A stretch of DNA of 64,000 bases. Source: Geomonas silvestris. GTDB taxonomy: Bacteria; Desulfobacterota; Desulfuromonadia; Geobacterales; Geobacteraceae. The notes under the pieces are model-generated. The model was not told the origin of the DNA and did not search any database. It saw only the letters and a program-made list of their open reading frames with translations. Positions 24,918 through 33,625 of this stretch are shown one piece after another (the first letter of the stretch is position 1; every line of letters begins with the position of its first letter). The stretch spans positions 124,001 to 188,000 of the forward strand of contig NZ_BLXX01000004.1 in the NCBI RefSeq assembly GCF_014193515.1, read 5' to 3'. A program made the position numbers and the translations under genes.

Positions 24918-26159
24918 ATGGAATTCATCGCCGACCTGCACATCCACTCCCGCTACTCGCTCGCCACCAGTAGCGACCTCACCCCCGAGAACCTTTGGCG
25001 CTGGAGCCAGCTCAAAGGGATCAGGCTGGTCGGCACCGGCGACTGCACCCACCCCAAATGGCTCGACGAACTCGAGCAGAAGCTCGCTCCTGCAGAGAAC
25101 GGGCTCCTCGCGTTGCGGCAGATGCCGCCAATCGACTCCGTACCGGAAACCTGTCGGGCCGAGGTTTCCTTCCTGCTCTCGGGCGAGATCAGCTGCATCT
25201 ACCGTAAGGGGGGGCGCACCCGCAAGGTACACTGCCTGGTGCACCTGCCGGACTTCGCCTCGGCAAGGCGCCTGAGTTCCGCGCTCTCCCGCATCGGCAG
25301 CGTGACCTCCGACGGCCGCCCGATCCTCAAGCTCGACGCCCGCGACCTCCTCGAGATGGCACTCGACGCCTCGCCCCGCGCCCTTTTGATCCCGGCCCAC
25401 GCCTGGACCCCGCACTTCTCCATCTTCGGCGCGGCCACAGGCTTCGGCTCCCTTGCCGAGTGTTTCGAGGACCTCACTCCCCACGTCTACGCCATCGAGA
25501 CCGGGCTCTCCTCGGACCCCGCCATGAACTGGCGCATCTCCGCTCTCGAAGGGATCACCCTGGTATCCAACTCCGACGCCCACTCCCCTTCCCGCCTGGG
25601 GCGCGAAGCCACCGTCTTCTCCGGTGCGCTCTCCTATGACGGCATCCACCGCGCACTCGCCGAAGGAAACGGCGTCGCCGCGACCATCGAGTTCTTCCCT
25701 GAGCAGGGGAAGTACCATGCCGACGGGCATCGCAACTGCGGGGTCCGGCTTACCCCGCAACAGACCGTCGCCGGGAATTACCGCTGCCCGGCCTGCGGCG
25801 GAAAAGTCACCGTCGGCGTCCTGCACCGGCTCGAGCTGTTGGCGGACCGCCCGGAAGGAACCCGCCCCGCCGGCGCCCCGCCGTTTCACTCGGTGATTCC
25901 CCTCATCGATCTCGTCGCCGGCGCACTTAACGTCGGGTGCAACGCCAAGCGAGCCGTCGCCCTCTACTTCAGGATGCTCGAAGAACTCGGCAGCGAATTC
26001 TATATTCTCCTCGAGGCACCACTGTCAGACATCGAGCGGGTCTCCCCCCCGCTGGCCTGGGCCGTCGGGCAGGCCCGTGCCGGCCGGGTGCTCATCGACC
26101 CCGGCTACGACGGCCGCTTCGGAACGGTCTCGGTGCCAAGCGTCCCGACCTGCGGCTGA
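24918..26159 (+). CDS. Endonuclease Q-like PHP-domain protein
   Basis: A 413-residue protein starting at MEFIADLHIHSRYSLATSSDLTPENLWRWSQLKG; the DLHIHSRYS motif and VGTGDCTHPKW mark a PHP metallo-phosphoesterase fold, and IPAHAWTPHFSIFG and LVSNSDAHSPSRLGREA supply further metal ligands. Near residue 280 a zinc-finger-like CPACGGKV follows HRNCGVRL, as in archaeal endonuclease Q and its bacterial relatives (TIGR00375 type), which cut DNA beside deaminated bases. The C-terminal region (VSPPLAWAVGQARAGRVLIDPGYDG) also fits that family. No strong ribosome site precedes the ATG; an in-frame TTG six bases upstream is an alternative. DNA-repair function is inferred from family. Confidence 0.8.
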   Translation: MEFIADLHIHSRYSLATSSDLTPENLWRWSQLKGIRLVGTGDCTHPKWLDELEQKLAPAENGLLALRQMPPIDSVPETCRAEVSFLLSGEISCIYRKGGRTRKVHCLVHLPDFASARRLSSALSRIGSVTSDGRPILKLDARDLLEMALDASPRALLIPAHAWTPHFSIFGAATGFGSLAECFEDLTPHVYAIETGLSSDPAMNWRISALEGITLVSNSDAHSPSRLGREATVFSGALSYDGIHRALAEGNGVAATIEFFPEQGKYHADGHRNCGVRLTPQQTVAGNYRCPACGGKVTVGVLHRLELLADRPEGTRPAGAPPFHSVIPLIDLVAGALNVGCNAKRAVALYFRMLEELGSEFYILLEAPLSDIERVSPPLAWAVGQARAGRVLIDPGYDGRFGTVSVPSVPTCG

Positions 26160-26463
26160 CCGTCTTTTCCCAGTTCTCCGTTCCCATTTCCCCTTCCCTG
26201 TCCGCTCCCCCTCAGCTCTCAGCCCCAACCTGAGCCCCTAACACTTGGCCCCCAGCCTTCAGACTTCAGGGTTCAACGCAGTCCCCACGCCCCAGTCCCC
26301 AGTCCCCAGCATCAAGCCTCAAGCGTCCAGCGACCCGACGCCCTCCTTTCCCTGATCCTCCGTTTAGTCTGTCCGGCGCTCCCCGCTTCATTGACAAGAC
26401 AATCCCTCATGGCAGAATTAGCCTGATTAGAATTTTCCAACCTTTCTTAACAAGGAGCCCGCC
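26160..26463. other. 304-base non-coding gap, pyrimidine-rich with short CCCCAGT repeats
   Basis: No gene is supported. The plus strand is strongly C/T-rich and holds three CCCCAGT-type heptamers around 26290-26310. A TTGACA hexamer lies at 26391-26396, but no good -10 follows at 17 bases, so the cytochrome promoter is uncertain. AAGGAG is present just before the cytochrome ATG. Confidence 0.6.
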
Positions 26464-28008
26464 ATGAGCAAGAAACGGATCACAGCAACACTGGCAGCGG
26501 TTCTGGTCCCGGCGGCCGTCATGGTCGCTTCCCAGGGCTGGACCGAACAGCAGAAGCAACCGCCCCCCAAAGCCCCCCACGACGCCGTACAGGATTTCCA
26601 AACTCCGCGCCAGGTCCCCATCACCCGCCCGGAACAGCACAAGACCAACGAAGACCGCCCCGAGAAGTTCGATCCCAACAACGTGCAGCCCTCCTCTACC
26701 GCATTTGCAAACCAACCCGACCAGGGGAAAATCCTCGGTTTTGACTTCTACCGCGATCCATTGAACGCCAAGCATCCCATGATGACCTTCGAAGAGGTCT
26801 ACAAGCAGGACACGGCACAAAGGCCCCAGGTGAACGCGCAGCAACGCAAGCTCCTCGAGATGCGCTACATCCTGAGCCCCAAACTATCCCCCGACGCGAA
26901 GATGTCCCGCGGCAAACCGATTGCCGTCGGTCCGACCGCGCGGCTGCCGCAGGGATCCGACTGGAACCAGTTGGCCAATATGACTCCGGAAGATATCCGC
27001 AGCGGCAACCTCTTCCCCTATCCACCCCTCCCGCACCCCAAGCAATCGACCGGCGGCCAGGTCTTCCCGCAGATCCAGATCGACATGTTCCCGCGCCTGC
27101 AGCGCTATGACGTCGACTTCGACATCCCCGACGCCTTTCTCCCGGAATTTCCGCCGGCCATCTTCCTGCAAAGCCGGCCGGAACTGGGTGACGTGTCTCG
27201 CGGCGAGGTGGTTTCCATCAACAACTTCGAGCGTCTTTTCAAGGACCTGATCACCCCGGTGCAGCTCGACGGCCTGCGCATGCTGCTCACCCCGATTCCG
27301 CAGGAAGAGTTCAACTCGACGGACGACCGCAAATCCGCCCAGCCGAGCTTGGGTGTCGCCTGCCTGGACTGCCACGTAAACGGCCACACTACCGGTCAGT
27401 TCCACCTGAGCCCGGACATCCGCCCACAAGAGCGCCGCTTCCGCCTGGATACCACCAGCCTGCGCGGTCTCTACAACCAGCAGGTCCATGCCTCCAAGCG
27501 CAGCCTGCGTTCGGTTGAGGACTTCACCGAGTTCGAGCAGCGCACCGCCTACTTCAACGGCGACCAGGTGCACGCCTTCAAGAAGGGAGCGATCATCCTG
27601 GACCGGGTTCGCGTCTCGCACATGGCGCAGATGCAGAACATGTTCGACGTGCCGCCCGCTCCCAAGCTCGACCCGGTCGGTTTCCTGATCCCCGAGAAGG
27701 CAACCCAGGCTGAGATGGCCGGCCAGAAGGTCTTCTTCGGCAAAGGTAGATGCAGCAGCTGCCACCAGCCCCCCTGGTACATGGACCAGCAACTGCACGA
27801 CTTGAAGATGGAACGCTTCACCCGCGAGCCGGGCGATGGGCCGATCAAGACCTTCACGCTGCGCGGCATCAAGGAAAGCCCCCCCTACATGCACGACGGC
27901 CGCTGCTTCACCCTCGAGGACACGGTCGAGTTCTTCAACCTCGTGCTGTCGCTCAAACTCACCCAAGAAGAGAAGAACAACCTGGTCGCCTTCCTGCGGG
28001 TCCTCTAG
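26464..28008 (+). CDS. Exported diheme cytochrome c (cytochrome c peroxidase-like C-terminus)
   Basis: A 514-residue secreted protein with an N-terminal signal (MSKKRITATLAAVLVPAAVMVA), a proline-rich stretch (30-60) and a long region without recognised motifs. Two c-type haem sites follow: CLDCH at 300-304 and CSSCH at 430-434. The C-terminal PPYMHDGRCFTLEDTVEFFN carries the conserved Met of the cytochrome c peroxidase/MauG family. The about 290-residue N-terminal domain is atypical for CcpA-type peroxidases, so an electron-transfer or oxidase role is as likely as peroxide removal. The gene stands alone and ends at a strong bidirectional terminator. AAGGAG precedes the ATG. Confidence 0.85.
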   Translation: MSKKRITATLAAVLVPAAVMVASQGWTEQQKQPPPKAPHDAVQDFQTPRQVPITRPEQHKTNEDRPEKFDPNNVQPSSTAFANQPDQGKILGFDFYRDPLNAKHPMMTFEEVYKQDTAQRPQVNAQQRKLLEMRYILSPKLSPDAKMSRGKPIAVGPTARLPQGSDWNQLANMTPEDIRSGNLFPYPPLPHPKQSTGGQVFPQIQIDMFPRLQRYDVDFDIPDAFLPEFPPAIFLQSRPELGDVSRGEVVSINNFERLFKDLITPVQLDGLRMLLTPIPQEEFNSTDDRKSAQPSLGVACLDCHVNGHTTGQFHLSPDIRPQERRFRLDTTSLRGLYNQQVHASKRSLRSVEDFTEFEQRTAYFNGDQVHAFKKGAIILDRVRVSHMAQMQNMFDVPPAPKLDPVGFLIPEKATQAEMAGQKVFFGKGRCSSCHQPPWYMDQQLHDLKMERFTREPGDGPIKTFTLRGIKESPPYMHDGRCFTLEDTVEFFNLVLSLKLTQEEKNNLVAFLRVL

Positions 28009-28029
28009 GCGTACCCGCCGTACCCGCAA

Positions 28030-28059
28030 AAAAGGGGAGCTCGTAAGAGCTCCCCTTTT
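28030..28059. terminator. Bidirectional rho-independent terminator
   Basis: AAAAGGGGAGCTC-GTAA-GAGCTCCCCTTTT has 13-base perfect arms. T-runs on both sides make it work for the cytochrome gene (plus) and the convergent MarR gene (minus). Confidence 0.92.
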
Positions 28060-28092
28060 CGTTATTAGAACGGTTGGTAGCGGCTGGCAACG

Positions 28093-28611
28093 TCAGCCCT
28101 TCTTTGCGGCTCTTCGCTTGGTTCGGGGTGAGTTGATCTCGGAAGACAGGATCAGGTTCGGCGGCAGTTCCTTTATACCCAGAATCCTCACCAACTCGTC
28201 CAGGCCGTCCGAAATTTTCAGCAGGGCCTGGTCGGAAAGCGGTTCCAGCCCCCTCACGAGCATCCCCTGGGCAACTTCAGGGGCGCCTGCCACCAGTGCC
28301 TTCCCCTGCTCGGTCAATTCCACCTCCACGACCCTCCGGTCGACGGTGGAACGGGTCTTCAGCACCAGGCCGCGCGCCTCGAGCCGATCAAGGATCCCTA
28401 CGACGGTGGTGGGGTGCAGGTACATCCTCCGGGCAAGTTCCGCCCCTTTTATAGGGGCACACTCGGCGATCGTCTTGATTGCCCAAAGCTGCGGCCCCGT
28501 GATCCCGGTCTCCTTCTCCGCCCGTTTAGAATGCTCGTTCACCACCTGGAAGACCCGGCGTATGTTGTCGATTATTTCGGCTACCCGTTTGCTTTTGGTG
28601 TCCGCAGCCAT
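28093..28611 (-). CDS. MarR family transcriptional regulator
   Basis: A 172-residue winged-helix regulator. The recognition helix lies in ETGITGPQLWAIKTIAECAPIKGAELARRMYLHPTTVVGILDRLEARGLV, followed by the wing LKTRSTVDRRVVEVELTEQGKALV, the classical DRR motif of MarR proteins. N- and C-terminal helices form the dimer interface. It is divergent from the OmpA-like lipoprotein gene, and a perfect 18-base palindrome overlapping that gene's -35 element is its likely operator. The C-terminal tail is very basic (SPRTKRRAAKKG). The ligand is unknown. Confidence 0.88.
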   Translation of the reverse strand: MAADTKSKRVAEIIDNIRRVFQVVNEHSKRAEKETGITGPQLWAIKTIAECAPIKGAELARRMYLHPTTVVGILDRLEARGLVLKTRSTVDRRVVEVELTEQGKALVAGAPEVAQGMLVRGLEPLSDQALLKISDGLDELVRILGIKELPPNLILSSEINSPRTKRRAAKKG

Positions 28612-28721
28612 TCCGCACCTTCCCCGTTTGCAAATTTAGGCGCCACTTTGGCATATGTTGCAGGTTTTAGCAACCCGCTGAGATGGCGAACCACCAGAAA
28701 CGGTCAGGATCCCCACCGAAC

Positions 28722-28739
28722 AAAATTGTTGACAATTTT
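28722..28739. promoter_or_regulatory. Palindromic operator over the lipoprotein promoter
   Basis: AAAATTGT-TG-ACAATTTT has perfect 8-base arms. The right half contains TTGACA (28729-28734), which with GATAGT 17 bases later forms a sigma-70-type promoter for the plus-strand lipoprotein gene. The site and size suit a MarR dimer, and the MarR gene starts about 110 bases away in the other direction. Confidence 0.65.
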
Positions 28740-28831
28740 AAAATGCACACCGATAGTATGTACACATATCTTTTTTCAACCAACGCACTCGCCGGAGAAC
28801 GAACTTCGGATCTAAAAACGGAGGGATTATC

Positions 28832-29419
28832 ATGAACTGGAAAGCAGTAGGAGTACTTTGGGCGGTAAGCGGCTGGCTCTTGATGGCAGGTGGTTGCGCC
28901 AAAAATCAGACCGTAAAAAAGGATGAGGGGATTGCCCCGGCGGCAGCTGCCGCGGCTCCAGCGCCCACTGCGCCGTCCGCGCAGGCCAAACCGGCGTCCG
29001 CCTCCCAGAATCAGCCGGTGCAACAACCGGCGGCAGCGCAGGAACAACCGGCCCCCACCCAATCCGATCGGGCTGCGACCCTGAAACAGGGGCTCCACCG
29101 AATCTATTTCAACTTTGACTCCGCCAACCTCTCCGACCAGGCGCGCTCCACCCTGGTCGGCAACGCAGAACTCCTGAAGGAGATCAACTCCGGCAAGATC
29201 CGGGTAGAGGGGAATTGCGACGAACGCGGCTCCGACGACTACAACCTGGCTCTGGGCGAACAACGAGCCAAGGAAGCAGCAAAGTACCTGACCAGCCTCG
29301 GGATCCCTGCCGAGCGGCTTTCCGTCATAAGCTACGGCAAAGAAAAACCGCTGGCCCAAGGACACGACGAGGCAAGTTGGAGCAAAAACAGGCGCGATGA
29401 CTTCGTGGTCGTTCCCTGA
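28832..29419 (+). CDS. OmpA/Pal-family outer-membrane lipoprotein
   Basis: A 195-residue lipoprotein: the signal peptide ends in the lipobox LMAGGC (Cys22), followed by an Ala/Pro/Gln-rich linker (about 30-85) and an OmpA-like peptidoglycan-binding domain (about 86-195). Domain motifs are YFNFDSANLSDQARSTL, GNCDERGSDDYNLALGEQRAKEAAKYL, and YGKEKPLAQGHDEASWSKNRRDDFVV, including the Asp and Arg that bind diaminopimelate. It tethers the outer membrane to peptidoglycan. The usual Tol genes are not adjacent, so this may be a Pal paralogue rather than Pal itself. RBS CGGAGGG precedes the ATG; the promoter is covered by a palindrome likely bound by the divergent MarR. Confidence 0.88.
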   Translation: MNWKAVGVLWAVSGWLLMAGGCAKNQTVKKDEGIAPAAAAAAPAPTAPSAQAKPASASQNQPVQQPAAAQEQPAPTQSDRAATLKQGLHRIYFNFDSANLSDQARSTLVGNAELLKEINSGKIRVEGNCDERGSDDYNLALGEQRAKEAAKYLTSLGIPAERLSVISYGKEKPLAQGHDEASWSKNRRDDFVVVP

Positions 29420-29504
29420 CCCTTGAAGCATCACTTGCTCCGCCGGTACTCCTCCCGGCGGAGCCTTTTCTCACCCCTACCCCTGGAAAACGGAACGACC
29501 TGTC

Positions 29505-30860
29505 ATGCAGCAACACCTCACCGAGCAGATAACCCTCTTCGCCAGCGTTTTAAAATGGACCTTCTACGCCTCTCTGGTCGGCCTGCTGGTCGGCCTTGGG
29601 ACCACCGGCTTTCTCAAGTCGCTCGCCTGGACCACCGCCTACTACGCCTCGTATCCTGACTATTACCTCTTTCTCCCGGCGACCCTCCTGGTATGCGCGG
29701 CGCTGGTCCGCTGGCTCGCCCCGGACGCGGCCGGCCACGGCACCGAGAAGGTAATCGAGGCGGTGCATAAGCGGATGGGTAAGATTCCGCTCGCCGTGGT
29801 ACCGGTCAAGCTGGTAGCCACCGTGCTCACCCTTGCCGGAGGCGGCTCGGCCGGCAAGGAAGGCCCCTGCGCCCAGATCGGCGCGGGTCTCGCCTCGGGG
29901 CTGGCGGATCTCATGCGGGTGGAGGACCGGGACCGGCGCAAGCTGGTGATCTGCGGGATCAGCGCGGGGTTCGCCACGGTGTTCGGCACCCCCATCGCTG
30001 GGGCGCTGTTCGGCGTCGAGGTCCTCGTGCTCGGCCAGGTGTTCTACGACGTACTGTTCCCCTCGTTCGTGGCCGGCATCATCGGGTACCACGTGGCAAC
30101 CTCGCTCGGTGTCAGCTACCCGCACGCCCCTTCCTGCTTGCTCCCCCAGCTCAGCAGCTTCAGTTTTCTGGAGATCATCCTGCTGGGCGCGGTCTGCGGT
30201 CTGGTCTCGCTGCTGCTCATCGAACTTATGAAGTTCGGGCACCGAAGCTTCGAGCGGCTTTCCTGGCACTGGTCCCTTGCCCCGCTTTTGGGCGGCGGGA
30301 TTTTGATCCTGATCGGCACCCTGGTCTCCACAAGCTACCTCGGGCTCGGGCTTGAGGGTATCGAAACCGGGTTAAAGGGTGAGCTCCTCCCGGTAGGCGC
30401 GACCTTCTGGAAAAGCGTCACCACCTCGATCACCCTGGGGTGCGGCGGCAGCGGCGGGATCCTCACCCCCATTTTCTTCATAGGCACCGCGACCGGGAAC
30501 CTGTTCGCGCAGTTGGTGAACCCATCCTATCTCGCGGCATTTTCCTGCATCGGCATGGTTGCCCTTTTGGCCGGCTCGGCCAACACCCCCATTGCCGCCT
30601 CGGTGATGGCCATGGAACTCTTCGGGCCGCAGATCGCACCCTTCGCCGCCCTCGCGTGCATGGTGAGCTTCCTCATCGTCGGCTACCGGAGCATCTATCC
30701 GAGCCAGCTCCTCGGCATCCAGAAGAGCGCCTCGCTCGCTATCGCAACCGGCCGTCCGGTCGGAAGCTCCGGGCACCCCGTCTATCAGCCCCGGGACAAG
30801 ACCCTCGCCAAGAGCCTGCTTACCTCCCTGGGCGCCTACCGCAACAGGTGGCGTAAATGA
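29505..30860 (+). CDS. ClC-family chloride channel/antiporter
   Basis: A 451-residue membrane protein of the ClC family with about ten hydrophobic segments. The glutamate gate motif is GGSAGKEGPCAQIG (GKEGP for GREGP), and the C-terminal ion-binding motif is GGSGGILTPIFFIGTATGNLF. The first selectivity motif, normally GSGIP, reads GHGTE here (AAGHGTEKVIEAVHKR), which may alter ion preference. No CBS domains follow, so this is a channel-core-only form. It ends in ATGA, overlapping the TPR gene downstream by four bases, so the two are co-translated. Confidence 0.9.
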   Translation: MQQHLTEQITLFASVLKWTFYASLVGLLVGLGTTGFLKSLAWTTAYYASYPDYYLFLPATLLVCAALVRWLAPDAAGHGTEKVIEAVHKRMGKIPLAVVPVKLVATVLTLAGGGSAGKEGPCAQIGAGLASGLADLMRVEDRDRRKLVICGISAGFATVFGTPIAGALFGVEVLVLGQVFYDVLFPSFVAGIIGYHVATSLGVSYPHAPSCLLPQLSSFSFLEIILLGAVCGLVSLLLIELMKFGHRSFERLSWHWSLAPLLGGGILILIGTLVSTSYLGLGLEGIETGLKGELLPVGATFWKSVTTSITLGCGGSGGILTPIFFIGTATGNLFAQLVNPSYLAAFSCIGMVALLAGSANTPIAASVMAMELFGPQIAPFAALACMVSFLIVGYRSIYPSQLLGIQKSASLAIATGRPVGSSGHPVYQPRDKTLAKSLLTSLGAYRNRWRK

Positions 30861-32767
30861 GCATCACCCGGTTTAAACGCAACGCTCGCAAAGAGCCGGG
30901 TCCGAGTTGTGGCGTCTCGGTCACCGGGAAGCTGCTGCGCGGGGCGCTGCTACTCTTCCCCCTCGCGCTCTGCGGGTTCACCTGGCGCGCCGATCCCTGC
31001 AAGGAGGCGGCAACGACCCTCGCCCAGGCCCAGGGTACCCTCAGCGAGCCGGTAGCAGAGCGCCTCTTGTCGCTTTGTCCGGCGGGCCCACTGGCAGATC
31101 TCGCCCGGGGGTACCGCTTTGAGCAAAAGGGGGAAACCGATCGGGCCATCGAGTCCTACCGCAAGGCCGCCGACGCCGACCCTGCTCTGTTCCAGGCCAG
31201 CGGCGGCCTCGGGTTGCTCCTTTTCCAGGCGGGGCGTTACGAGGAGGCGGCCGGGCGGCTGAGCCTGGCGGTCAAGGGGAGCAGCGACCCACGCTACCAC
31301 AAGGCACTGGTCCGACTGCTCGGGCGCAACGATGCTGCGTCCCTGATCATCTGGCACGCCCGTCAGGCCCTCAAGCAGAATCCCGACGACCTGGAACTGC
31401 ACCGTGCGCTGGCCGACGCGTATCTCAAAGAAGGGGCGCTCGCCGACGCGGTTGCCGAATTCCTCAAGGTCTTGGAGCTGGAACCGGACAGCCTGCAGGC
31501 GCGGCTGGCGCTTGCCGAAAGCTACTCCCGAAGCGGCAGACCCGCCGAGGCCCTGGTGCAACTGAAGACCGCGGCGGCGCGGGAACCGGGGAACCGGGAG
31601 ATCCACAGGCAGCTCTCCGCACTCTACCGGCGGCAGGGAGAGCAGGCCCTGGCCGAACAGGAGCTCGCACTCGCCGGAGTGCACCGGGATGACGAGGAGT
31701 TCCAGCGCCTGGTGCAGCAGGGTGACCGGGCGCTGCTTACGCGCAATTTCGAAACGGCGGCCGCAGGCTATCGGGAAGCGCTCCGGGTCCGGCCGGGTTC
31801 GCGCGAGGCCCTGGAGAAGCTCGGCGATGCCCAGATGGCCATCGGCAACGACGACGAGGCCATGCAGGCCTACCGCGAGGTCCTTGCCGGCGACCCGGAG
31901 AACTCCTCGCTGCACTACACCGTCGGTATCCTCCAGGAACGCAAAGGTGAGCTGGATCTGGCGGAGGGCGAGTACCAAAAGGCGTTGCAGTTCGATCCCA
32001 AAAACGGCGACGCCCGGCGGCGCCTGGCGGACCTCTACACCCTGCGTGGCCTTTTTTCCAGGGCGGTAGCCGAGTACCTCGAACTGCTCAAGCTGCGCAG
32101 CGACAATCCGATCCTGCACTACAAGCTCGCCCGCGTCTACGTGAAGAACAAGGAGCCGCACAAGGCCATCGACGAGTACGAAGCCTCGTTGCAGCTCGCG
32201 CCAGGCAACCTGGAGGTCCGCAAGGACCTCGCCGGGCTCTACGCCAAGACCCGCGCCCCCGAGCTCGCCGAGCAGCAGTACCGGGAGATCCTCCGTCGGG
32301 CACCGGAAGACCACGAGGTTCGCAGCACCCTCGTCACGAGCTGCATCAGGCGCAAAGACTACGACGCGGTCTTGCCGCTGCTCAAGGAGGAAGTGGAGCT
32401 GCGGCCGGACGACGCGAACTGCCGTTATCGGCTGGGTGTGATGCTGGAGTTCAAGAAGGAGTACCAGGAGGCCTCTCAGCAGTACCAAAAGGCGGTAGAT
32501 CTGAAACCGGGGTTCGCCAAGGCACTGAACGCCTTGGGGAGACTGTGCATCAGGACCGGGGAGCTGGATCGAGCGAGAGATCTGCTGAAGGCGGCCCGCG
32601 AGGCGGACCCGTACCTTACCGAAACGCGCTACTTGTTGGGGAGCCTGGGCGAGGAACAGATAAGCCCCACGCAACGGGCCGGAAAGCGGGCAATGAAAGT
32701 GCATCGGCCTGCGAAAAAAGCCGCCGGAAAGGGCGGAGCCTCCCAGCGGCGTCGTTCCAAGAAATGA
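30857..32767 (+). CDS. Tetratricopeptide-repeat protein with N-terminal membrane anchor
   Basis: A 636-residue protein with a basic N-terminus (MSITRFKRNARKE), one hydrophobic segment (about 28-42, GALLLFPLALCGF) and then TPR units almost to the end. At least a dozen 34-residue repeats can be followed, with typical W/L..G..A.Y and P spacing, e.g. GNDDEAMQAYREVLAGDPENSSLHYTVG. The C-terminus is very basic (VHRPAKKAAGKGGASQRRRSKK). It probably acts as a periplasmic or membrane-bound scaffold. It is translationally coupled to the ClC gene (ATGA overlap), but a functional link is unknown. Confidence 0.85.
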   Translation: MSITRFKRNARKEPGPSCGVSVTGKLLRGALLLFPLALCGFTWRADPCKEAATTLAQAQGTLSEPVAERLLSLCPAGPLADLARGYRFEQKGETDRAIESYRKAADADPALFQASGGLGLLLFQAGRYEEAAGRLSLAVKGSSDPRYHKALVRLLGRNDAASLIIWHARQALKQNPDDLELHRALADAYLKEGALADAVAEFLKVLELEPDSLQARLALAESYSRSGRPAEALVQLKTAAAREPGNREIHRQLSALYRRQGEQALAEQELALAGVHRDDEEFQRLVQQGDRALLTRNFETAAAGYREALRVRPGSREALEKLGDAQMAIGNDDEAMQAYREVLAGDPENSSLHYTVGILQERKGELDLAEGEYQKALQFDPKNGDARRRLADLYTLRGLFSRAVAEYLELLKLRSDNPILHYKLARVYVKNKEPHKAIDEYEASLQLAPGNLEVRKDLAGLYAKTRAPELAEQQYREILRRAPEDHEVRSTLVTSCIRRKDYDAVLPLLKEEVELRPDDANCRYRLGVMLEFKKEYQEASQQYQKAVDLKPGFAKALNALGRLCIRTGELDRARDLLKAAREADPYLTETRYLLGSLGEEQISPTQRAGKRAMKVHRPAKKAAGKGGASQRRRSKK

Positions 32768-32960
32768 GGGCGGACTTCAGAAAGCTCGGCCCAAGGGGGA
32801 GACCAGTTCCGTCCCCCCTCCGACGAGCTGCGTCATCTCACCGCCTCCGCCGCTGCGACGCCGGCACCTATCTCAGCGTGAACGTGAACAGTAGCGCTCC
32901 CCGCGGATAGGTTGCCGAGGTATCGTGACCAACTGGCTGCGTACCGGTCTTTTTCGCCGC

Positions 32961-33368
32961 TTAAGGGGCCACCGCCCGGGTCCGAAGCACCACCTGGTCG
33001 CCCGGCTCCGACAGGTTCGGGCTATCTTCCGCAGAAATCACCAACTGAAACACCTCGTACGGCGTCACCGCGATCAACTTCCCTTCCAGGTCCTTGTCTA
33101 CCTTGAGCTGCCCCAAGTTGTGCATTTCGTGATCCGAGGTCTCCAGCCAGACCACGTAGACAGCTTTGGGCGGCGTCAGACGCTGGGGCGGCGCAAAATG
33201 CTTCACCTTGAGCTGCACCACGGTGTTGCCGTTGTCGTCCCGGGAGAGCCTCGCCTCCCCTTCTGCCGCCGGCATCTCCTGGGAAGGGGGCAAGTTTATC
33301 GTCTTCGTCGCGCAACCAGCCAGCGCTCCCCCGAGCCACACTGCCGCCAGTACCGTAAGCAATCTCAT
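32961..33368 (-). CDS. Small lipoprotein of unknown function
   Basis: A 135-residue lipoprotein. The start at 33368 (MRLLTVLAAVWLGGALAGCATK) gives a signal peptide with lipobox LAGC (Cys18), and AAGGAGG lies seven bases upstream; longer starts are unsupported. The mature part is beta-rich: NTVVQLKVKHFAPPQRLTPPKAVYVVWLET, then NLGQLKVDKDLEGKLIAVTPYEVFQLVISAED. This resembles the small anti-sigma-factor-like or DUF-type lipoproteins in which a carbohydrate-like beta sandwich carries a VVWLE strand. The exact family is not recognised. It is divergent from the sodium/proton antiporter gene. Confidence 0.75.
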   Translation of the reverse strand: MRLLTVLAAVWLGGALAGCATKTINLPPSQEMPAAEGEARLSRDDNGNTVVQLKVKHFAPPQRLTPPKAVYVVWLETSDHEMHNLGQLKVDKDLEGKLIAVTPYEVFQLVISAEDSPNLSEPGDQVVLRTRAVAP

Positions 33369-33428
33369 TGTCAGCCTCCTTATACTCAGTTGCGGGGCAA
33401 TTTCGGATAAAACACCCCGTGAACGTAG

Positions 33429-33455
33429 GCAGGGCGTCTTATCAGGACGCCCTGC
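33429..33455. other. Strong hairpin without T-run
   Basis: GCAGGGCGTC-TTATCAG-GACGCCCTGC has 10-base perfect arms and lies between the divergent lipoprotein and antiporter genes. Neither strand has a T-run after it, so it is not an ordinary terminator. It sits upstream of the antiporter promoter and could be in the lipoprotein's leader RNA. Confidence 0.6.
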
Positions 33456-33541
33456 GGTGGACCACACTGGTACTGCAACCTGCCTTGACTGAGTCTTCCG
33501 TTTTTCTCAAAGCGTCGCCGTCCGTTCCGGCGTCCCGCTCG

Positions 33542-33570
33542 TTGCCTGACGGCTGCACCAATGTTATATT
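33542..33570 (+). promoter_or_regulatory. Candidate promoter of the antiporter gene
   Basis: TTGCCT, a 17-base spacer and TATATT lie about 55 bases upstream of the ATG at 33626. The -10 matches consensus at five of six positions; the -35 is weaker. Confidence 0.5.
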
Positions 33571-33625
33571 AGTGATTTGTAATGTCAACTATCGGTCTGT
33601 TGTGCCCACAAACCGCGAGGTGCCC

